NCBI RefSeq assembly: GCF_001718195.1 | Contig: NZ_MCNV01000012.1 | Span: 143,014 to 207,013 of the forward strand | DNA from: Paraburkholderia nodosa | Lineage (GTDB): Bacteria > Pseudomonadota > Gammaproteobacteria > Burkholderiales > Burkholderiaceae | Reading direction: 5' to 3' | DNA length: 64,000 bases | Shown here: positions 60,030 to 64,000 of the stretch, in pieces | Position numbering within the stretch: the first letter of the stretch is position 1 | Layout: every line of letters starts with the position of its first letter | Notes under the pieces: generated by a model | Databases searched by the model: none | What the model was told of the DNA's origin: nothing | What the model saw: the letters and a program-made list of their open reading frames with translations, nothing else | Position numbers and translations under genes: made by a program

Positions 60030-60980
60030 TCAGGAAACCCGAGCGCCGTTTGCGTTGGCGGCACGACGGCCGAAAGCCTGGCGGACCCAGCTTTGGGCGT
60101 TCACCACCAGCAGGCCGATCAGCACGAGCGCCGAGCCAAACAGGAACGCGGGCTCTACGCGCTCGTGCAGCAGCGCGACGCCGAACGCCACGCCGAACAG
60201 CGGCGTCATGAACGACAGTATGCCGAGGCGCGCGGCCAGATAGCGGCGCAGCAGCCAGAACCACACGAGATAGCTCACGAACGAGACGAGCAAGGTCTGG
60301 AATGCGAGGGAGGCCAGGGCGAGCGGCGTGCCGTGAAAATGCGCCTGGCCGGTCAGGAACGAGAACGGCACCAGCGCGACGAAAGCACCCGCCAGTTGAT
60401 AGAAGAGCGTTTGCGTGGCGGGCGCCTCGCTCAGGCGGCTCGTGCGCACGACGACAGTGGTGAGCCCCCACGCCGCGCCCGCGCAAAGACCCATGAAGTC
60501 TCCGAGCAGCCACAACGGCGAGCCCGGGATGTCGGCGCCCAGTAGCGCGGGCCCGAGGAACGTGATGGCGATGCCCGCGAAGGCGATCGCAATGCCGCCC
60601 CATTGCAGCCGCGCGAGGCGTTCGTCGGGCAGGCGCAGATGCAGGCCGATTGCCGCGAACATCGGCGCGGTATAGAGAAACACGGCCATGTGCGAGGCAT
60701 TGGTCCAGCGCAGGCCCATGGCCACGAACACGAATTCGAGCGCGAACAAGCCGCCTGTGACGAGCCCCGCGCCGCGCGCCACGCCCGGCAGCCAGCGCTC
60801 GCGCGAAACGAGCTGGTTGAAGAGCCACACGAGTGCCGCCGCCACGCCCGAACGCAGCCCGATCTGCAGCATGGGCGGGATGTCCCCGGCCACCGCCTTG
60901 ATCGCGACCTGTTGCAGACCCCATGCGAGGCAGAGCGCCACCATGATGGCCACGGCCGTTGCGTCGACTTGCTTTCTCAT
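60030..60980 (-). CDS. EamA/DMT-family transporter
   Basis: The 316-aa protein has ten predicted helices in two EamA repeats. The first begins VAIMVALCLAWGLQQVAIKA (residues 11-30), and the second has GLCAGAAWGLTTVVVRTSRL near the middle and FLFGSALVLIGLLVVN at the end. The family exports small metabolites or amino acids. ATG 60980 is chosen; the frame is open to 61109 without family match. It is divergent from an AraC regulator, which is the likely controller. The C-terminal helices are followed by a short tail. Confidence 0.9.
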   Translation of the reverse strand: MRKQVDATAVAIMVALCLAWGLQQVAIKAVAGDIPPMLQIGLRSGVAAALVWLFNQLVSRERWLPGVARGAGLVTGGLFALEFVFVAMGLRWTNASHMAVFLYTAPMFAAIGLHLRLPDERLARLQWGGIAIAFAGIAITFLGPALLGADIPGSPLWLLGDFMGLCAGAAWGLTTVVVRTSRLSEAPATQTLFYQLAGAFVALVPFSFLTGQAHFHGTPLALASLAFQTLLVSFVSYLVWFWLLRRYLAARLGILSFMTPLFGVAFGVALLHERVEPAFLFGSALVLIGLLVVNAQSWVRQAFGRRAANANGARVS

Positions 60981-61096
60981 TGCGGGCTCACTGATTTGAA
61001 GGATTCGGCTGAAGTTTGTTGGCAGTGGGCGTAGTATTGATGCGACGGGATGCGCGCATATAGCGCAAAACTGACAATCGATAGCCCCAGACCGCC

Positions 61097-61903
61097 ATGC
61101 CCAAAACACCTGCCCGTGCTCGCCCGGCGCGCTACCTGCGCCTGCCGCCCTTCACCGACGTGCTGCCCACGCCCGTGTTCTTCCGCATGGAGCACATGCC
61201 TTCGCATGCCACCTATCCGCAGATGTGCCACCCGTGGGGCGAGTTCGTCTACGCGTTCAGCGGCACGACCGAGGTGAAGGCGGGGGACGAGCACTACATC
61301 ACGCCGCCGCATCTCGGGCTGTGGATCGCGCCGGGCACCGAGCACGTGGGCTTCAACGAACAGGAGACCGTGCATTGCTCGGTCTACATCAGCCGCGACC
61401 TGTGCACGCGCATGCCGGCAACGAGCTGCGCGGTGATGGTGTCGCCGCTCGTGCGCGCGATCCTCGAGCATCTGCGTGTGACGCCAACGGAGGAGGAGGG
61501 CGAAGCCCAGCGCGCGCGTTTGTTGCGCGTGCTCGTGGATCAGCTGTCGACCTGCGCGACCACGGGCAGCTTCGTGCCGCATACCGACGACGCCGATCTC
61601 AACGCAATCCTCCAGGTGCTGCGCCAGAACCCCGCCGACAATCGCTCGCTTGCAGAGCTTGCCGATGCATTTCACATGAGCGAGCGCACGCTCATGCGCC
61701 GCGCGCAAAACGAGCTCGGCATGTCCCTGACGGAATGGCGCCAGCGCATCCGGCTCGTCAACGCGCTGCCGATGCTGCATGCCGGGCGCAGCGTCGAGGC
61801 CGTGGCGCTGGATCTGGGGTACGCCACGTCGTCGGCTTTCATCGCAATGTTCCGACGATTGACGGGCACGAGTCCCGGACAGTTCGTGGCCCGTACGCGT
61901 TGA
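61097..61903 (+). CDS. AraC-family regulator with N-terminal cupin domain
   Basis: The N-terminal cupin-like sensor has MCHPWGEFVYAFSGTTEVKA near residue 43 and LGLWIAPGTEHVGFNEQET near 74. The C-terminal HTH pair reads SLAELADAFHMSERTLMRRA (about 189-208) and AVALDLGYATSSAFIAMFRR (about 236-255). The length of 268 aa is standard for this exporter-linked branch. It is divergent from the EamA transporter, which it probably controls. The ATG used is the first plausible start. Confidence 0.9.
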   Translation: MPKTPARARPARYLRLPPFTDVLPTPVFFRMEHMPSHATYPQMCHPWGEFVYAFSGTTEVKAGDEHYITPPHLGLWIAPGTEHVGFNEQETVHCSVYISRDLCTRMPATSCAVMVSPLVRAILEHLRVTPTEEEGEAQRARLLRVLVDQLSTCATTGSFVPHTDDADLNAILQVLRQNPADNRSLAELADAFHMSERTLMRRAQNELGMSLTEWRQRIRLVNALPMLHAGRSVEAVALDLGYATSSAFIAMFRRLTGTSPGQFVARTR

Positions 61904-61990
61904 ACATAGGGCTGCGCGTAACGATTACGAAGCCTTACGAAACCCCACAAAACCCTAAAGATTCCCCGTGCGCGCGCCGTTAGAGCAGGC

Positions 61991-62209
61991 ATGAAAGCCC
62001 TACTCACCCAAACCGACGCACGCTTCATCCTGTCGATCGCCCTCGAGCTGGCCGAGAGCCAGGCCGCCGCGGCCGGGGTTCAGCTCGAATCGGCGGCAGG
62101 ATCGGCGATTACCGACGACGTGATCGTCGCCACGCTCTCGCAGTTCGCACCGACCGTGACGATCGACGAGTTCTACGGCCTGCTGGACCGGCCGGAGGTG
62201 CTGCACTGA
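61991..62209 (+). CDS. Small hypothetical protein
   Basis: The 72-aa acidic protein starts MKALLTQTDARFILSIALEL. It is mostly amphipathic helix with a C-terminal FYGLLDRPEVLH. No signal, membrane segment or cysteine. It lies 87 bp after the AraC gene on the same strand and 87 bp before the convergent porin stop. Function unknown. Confidence 0.5.
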   Translation: MKALLTQTDARFILSIALELAESQAAAAGVQLESAAGSAITDDVIVATLSQFAPTVTIDEFYGLLDRPEVLH

Positions 62210-62263
62210 GCGGCGGCGCGGCCGGCAAAGGCAAGCGGGCGCTCATGGCGTGAGCACCCGCAA

Positions 62264-62285
62264 TTTCGTTGCGCAAGCAACGAAA
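62264..62285 (-). terminator. Terminator-like hairpin after porin gene
   Basis: TTTCGTTGC (62264-62272) pairs perfectly with GCAACGAAA (62277-62285) around a 4-nt loop, 10 bp downstream of the minus-strand porin stop. The T-rich arm gives only a weak U-tract in the minus direction, so termination efficiency is uncertain. Confidence 0.5.
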
Positions 62286-62295
62286 CTTCGGAGTA

Positions 62296-63492
62296 TTAGA
62301 ACTTCTGACGCAAGCCCACGCTCACGATGGCTTGCGACCGCGTGGCCGACGAGTGGCCGTTGCCCTTGTCGGACACCGAAGCGGTTGCCGCGACCGGATT
62401 GCCGGCAGCGTCGAGCGTCATGCCCGCTGCATGCTGGTAGCCCGCGAGCAGATACACCGTCGAGCGCGTCGAGAGATCATAGGTCGCGCCCACCGAAACG
62501 TTGTGGTACTGCGCGTCTTCATCCACACCTTCCACGGCGCTGCCCCGCGTATAGCTGTAGCCCGCGAACAGATGCGTGCGTGGCTGCACGTTCCACTGCG
62601 TGAAAATGCCCGCGATATTGAAGATCGCATTGCCCGAAAACAGCGAATTCGCGCCCGAGCGATACTGCACGTTGCTGTAGTTCACGCCGACCACGGCGGG
62701 ACCGAAGTCCCACGTTGCGCCCGCCGCCATCACCTGCTGCGATTGCGCGCTCGCATAGCCTTCGTTGATCGACGAGTTGAACGTGCCGTCGTAGGTGCCT
62801 TGCCACTTGCCGTAGGTGGGATCGTCGAGGCCGGTCTTGCTGTTGTCCGAGCGTTCATAACCCACGCCCATGCGCAGCGGGCCGTTTGCGTAGCCCGCGC
62901 CCAAGCTCCAGGTGTTCTTGCGCTTCATGCTGCCCGCCTGGCCGCCGAAACCGTACAGCGCACCGAACGTGAAGCCCCCGTAGTTCGCGCTCGTGTACTT
63001 GATCGAGTTGTCGACGCGCGTGGTCTGGTCGAGGTCGTCGATGTCGCCCGGATGCGCGCCGAAGCCGCCGATGTAGTTCACGGGCGCGACCGGCCCGACG
63101 AAGTCGTCGAGCGAGGTGTACTGGCGGCCCATGGTGAGCGAGCCGTAACGCTGGTCCGAGAGGCCCACGAAGGCCTGACGGCCGAACAGGCGCCCGCTCT
63201 GGCCCGAGGTGCCGTTCGTGATGTCGAAGCCGTCTTCGAGCAGGAAGATGGCCGCGAGCCCGTTGCCCAGGTCTTCCTTGCCCTTGATGCCCCAGCGGCT
63301 GCCCGAGAGGTTGCCGGTGGAGAGGCCCACGTTCGAATGGCCCGTGTAAGCGCCGGTGGTGCCGGTGCGCTCGTTGCTGCGATACGTGATGCCGGCGTCG
63401 GCAATGCCATACAGCGTGACCGAGCCTTGCGCCGATGCGATGCCGGCGAGCGAGAACAGGACTGGTGCGGCGAGCAGGTGTTTTCTCATCAT
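62296..63492 (-). CDS. Gram-negative trimeric porin (Burkholderia type)
   Basis: The signal peptide (MMRKHLLAAPVLFSLAGIAS, cleaved before QGS) precedes QGSVTLYGIADAGITYRSN, the canonical first strand. SRWGIKGKEDLGNGLAAIF and GRLFGRQAFVGLSDQRYGSL (constriction-loop region) follow. The protein ends in VSVGLRQKF. ATG 63492 or the adjacent 63489 is preferred over the TTG at 63504. At about 398 aa it is a full-length 16-stranded pore. It lies downstream of a c-type cytochrome gene in the same direction, with a perfect hairpin between, so the two are probably separate transcripts. Confidence 0.92.
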   Translation of the reverse strand: MMRKHLLAAPVLFSLAGIASAQGSVTLYGIADAGITYRSNERTGTTGAYTGHSNVGLSTGNLSGSRWGIKGKEDLGNGLAAIFLLEDGFDITNGTSGQSGRLFGRQAFVGLSDQRYGSLTMGRQYTSLDDFVGPVAPVNYIGGFGAHPGDIDDLDQTTRVDNSIKYTSANYGGFTFGALYGFGGQAGSMKRKNTWSLGAGYANGPLRMGVGYERSDNSKTGLDDPTYGKWQGTYDGTFNSSINEGYASAQSQQVMAAGATWDFGPAVVGVNYSNVQYRSGANSLFSGNAIFNIAGIFTQWNVQPRTHLFAGYSYTRGSAVEGVDEDAQYHNVSVGATYDLSTRSTVYLLAGYQHAAGMTLDAAGNPVAATASVSDKGNGHSSATRSQAIVSVGLRQKF

Positions 63493-63547
63493 TTGTTGTA
63501 TCAACGTCTAAAGATCGCCTGTTGAGCGATTTCTGGTTATGCGCGCA

Positions 63548-63583
63548 CACACCTGCGGTCTCGCGAACGAGACCGCAGGTGTG
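63548..63583 (-). terminator. Perfect 16-bp hairpin between cytochrome and porin genes
   Basis: Two 16-bp arms (63548-63563 and 63568-63583) pair without mismatch around CGAA. The structure sits 35 bp after the minus-strand cytochrome stop. No T-tract follows, so it may end transcription only weakly or stabilise the 3' end of the cytochrome message. Confidence 0.55.
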
Positions 63584-63618
63584 AAACGCGGGGAGGGAAA
63601 AGTGCTGCGCGGGGCGCG

Positions 63619-64000
63619 TTAGTGCTTGAGCGTTGCGCCAGGCGGCAGCCCCGGCGTGCTCACGGTGATGGTCTTGCGGACCCTCCCGACGTCTTCGGCG
63701 CTCACTGGCGCGCCGGTGTTGCCCCAGCTCGCACGCACGAAGGTGGACACGTCGGCCACTTCCTGGTCGGACAGACGCCAGCCGAACGGCGGCATCGTGA
63801 ACGACGAGGGCGCGGATTGCGTGCCTTCGAGCGCGCTGCCTGCGAGCAGCACGTGAATCAGCGAAGTGGGGTCCTTGCCCTGCACGACCGGGTTGCCGCC
63901 GAGCGCCGGGAACACGCGCGTGTAGCCGCGTCCGTCGCTGCGGTGGCAGGCCATGCAGTTGTCGCGATAGACCGCTGCGCCGCGTGCGCTCGCGTCGCCG
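63619..64000 (-). CDS. c-type cytochrome, C-terminal part (cut by window edge)
   Basis: The frame runs off the window's right edge. The visible 126 residues include a single CxxCH heme site (DNCMACHRSDG, heme-binding CMACH), then VFPALGGNP, and the distal methionine-containing TMPPFGWRLSDQEVADV, which supplies the sixth ligand. This is the last heme domain of a membrane-bound alcohol/aldehyde dehydrogenase-type cytochrome subunit, usually a three-heme protein. The rest lies outside the window, so the number of hemes and enzyme partner cannot be confirmed. Confidence 0.85.
   Translation of the reverse strand, partial: GDASARGAAVYRDNCMACHRSDGRGYTRVFPALGGNPVVQGKDPTSLIHVLLAGSALEGTQSAPSSFTMPPFGWRLSDQEVADVSTFVRASWGNTGAPVSAEDVGRVRKTITVSTPGLPPGATLKH

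Noticed and set aside
1..64000. tRNA, rRNA, IS elements, att sites and replication origin
   Set aside because: None could be recognised by reading; no transposase or integrase reading frame, no tRNA-like cloverleaf and no iteron cluster was seen.

Overview
The window looks like chromosomal or megaplasmid DNA of a metabolically versatile Burkholderiaceae bacterium (Paraburkholderia/Caballeronia type). I infer this from the high GC content, the GC-rich third codon positions that open long antisense shadows, the Burkholderia-style trimeric porins (29647, 62296 and a remnant at 34827), the phaB reductase, the acuR-acuI pair and the density of TetR, LysR and AraC regulators. I saw no rRNA, tRNA, CRISPR array, insertion sequence or prophage.

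1-10 kb is one co-oriented export block: a lipoprotein adaptor, an RND permease and a NodT-type outer-membrane factor, followed by pqiA-pqiB-pqiC (MCE-type intermembrane lipid transport). A TetR gene closes it on the opposite strand.

10.6-22 kb is the most interesting part. Divergent from the TetR gene lies a catabolic cluster: a type I extradiol dioxygenase, a fumarylacetoacetate-hydrolase-family enzyme, an acyl-CoA synthetase, an OmpW-like porin, and a two-subunit molybdenum enzyme resembling pyrogallol-phloroglucinol transhydroxylase / resorcinol hydroxylase. A second TetR and a LysR follow. The Mo-subunit carries an N-terminal extension of about 120 residues that looks SCP2-like. The iron-sulfur subunit has lost three of the four ligands of one [4Fe-4S] cluster. 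A promoter with a nested dyad (TGACA-N6-TCA-N4-TGA-N6-TGTCA, -35/-10 spacing 17) occurs at 93, 10675 and 21968, and in weaker form at 20180. It links the efflux block and the catabolic cluster into a probable local regulon. I infer that the locus oxidises a hydrophobic phenolic compound and exports toxic intermediates; the substrate is unknown.

22-35 kb holds two small unknown proteins, phaB, an MHS-family carboxylate symporter with an orphan ModA-like binding protein and LysR, a BON-domain protein, a porin, a TetR/GST pair with a clear palindromic operator, a sulfite/nitrite reductase with its DUF934 partner, and a degraded porin tail.

35-54 kb holds an APC permease coupled to a lipoprotein, a large exported alpha/beta-hydrolase-like protein, a Tat phosphoesterase with a cupredoxin, a stand-alone SDHC-like membrane anchor, a GGDEF-EAL protein, an MFS transporter, a GNAT-like protein, a methyltransferase, an extra PstS with a possible Pho box, and a large exported protein followed by a strong terminator.

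54-64 kb holds housekeeping-style accessory genes: an NmrA-type reductase with a divergent AraC, acuR-acuI, a SLAC1-type transporter, a flavin reductase, an EamA exporter with a divergent AraC, a porin, and the C-terminal end of a c-type cytochrome cut by the window edge.
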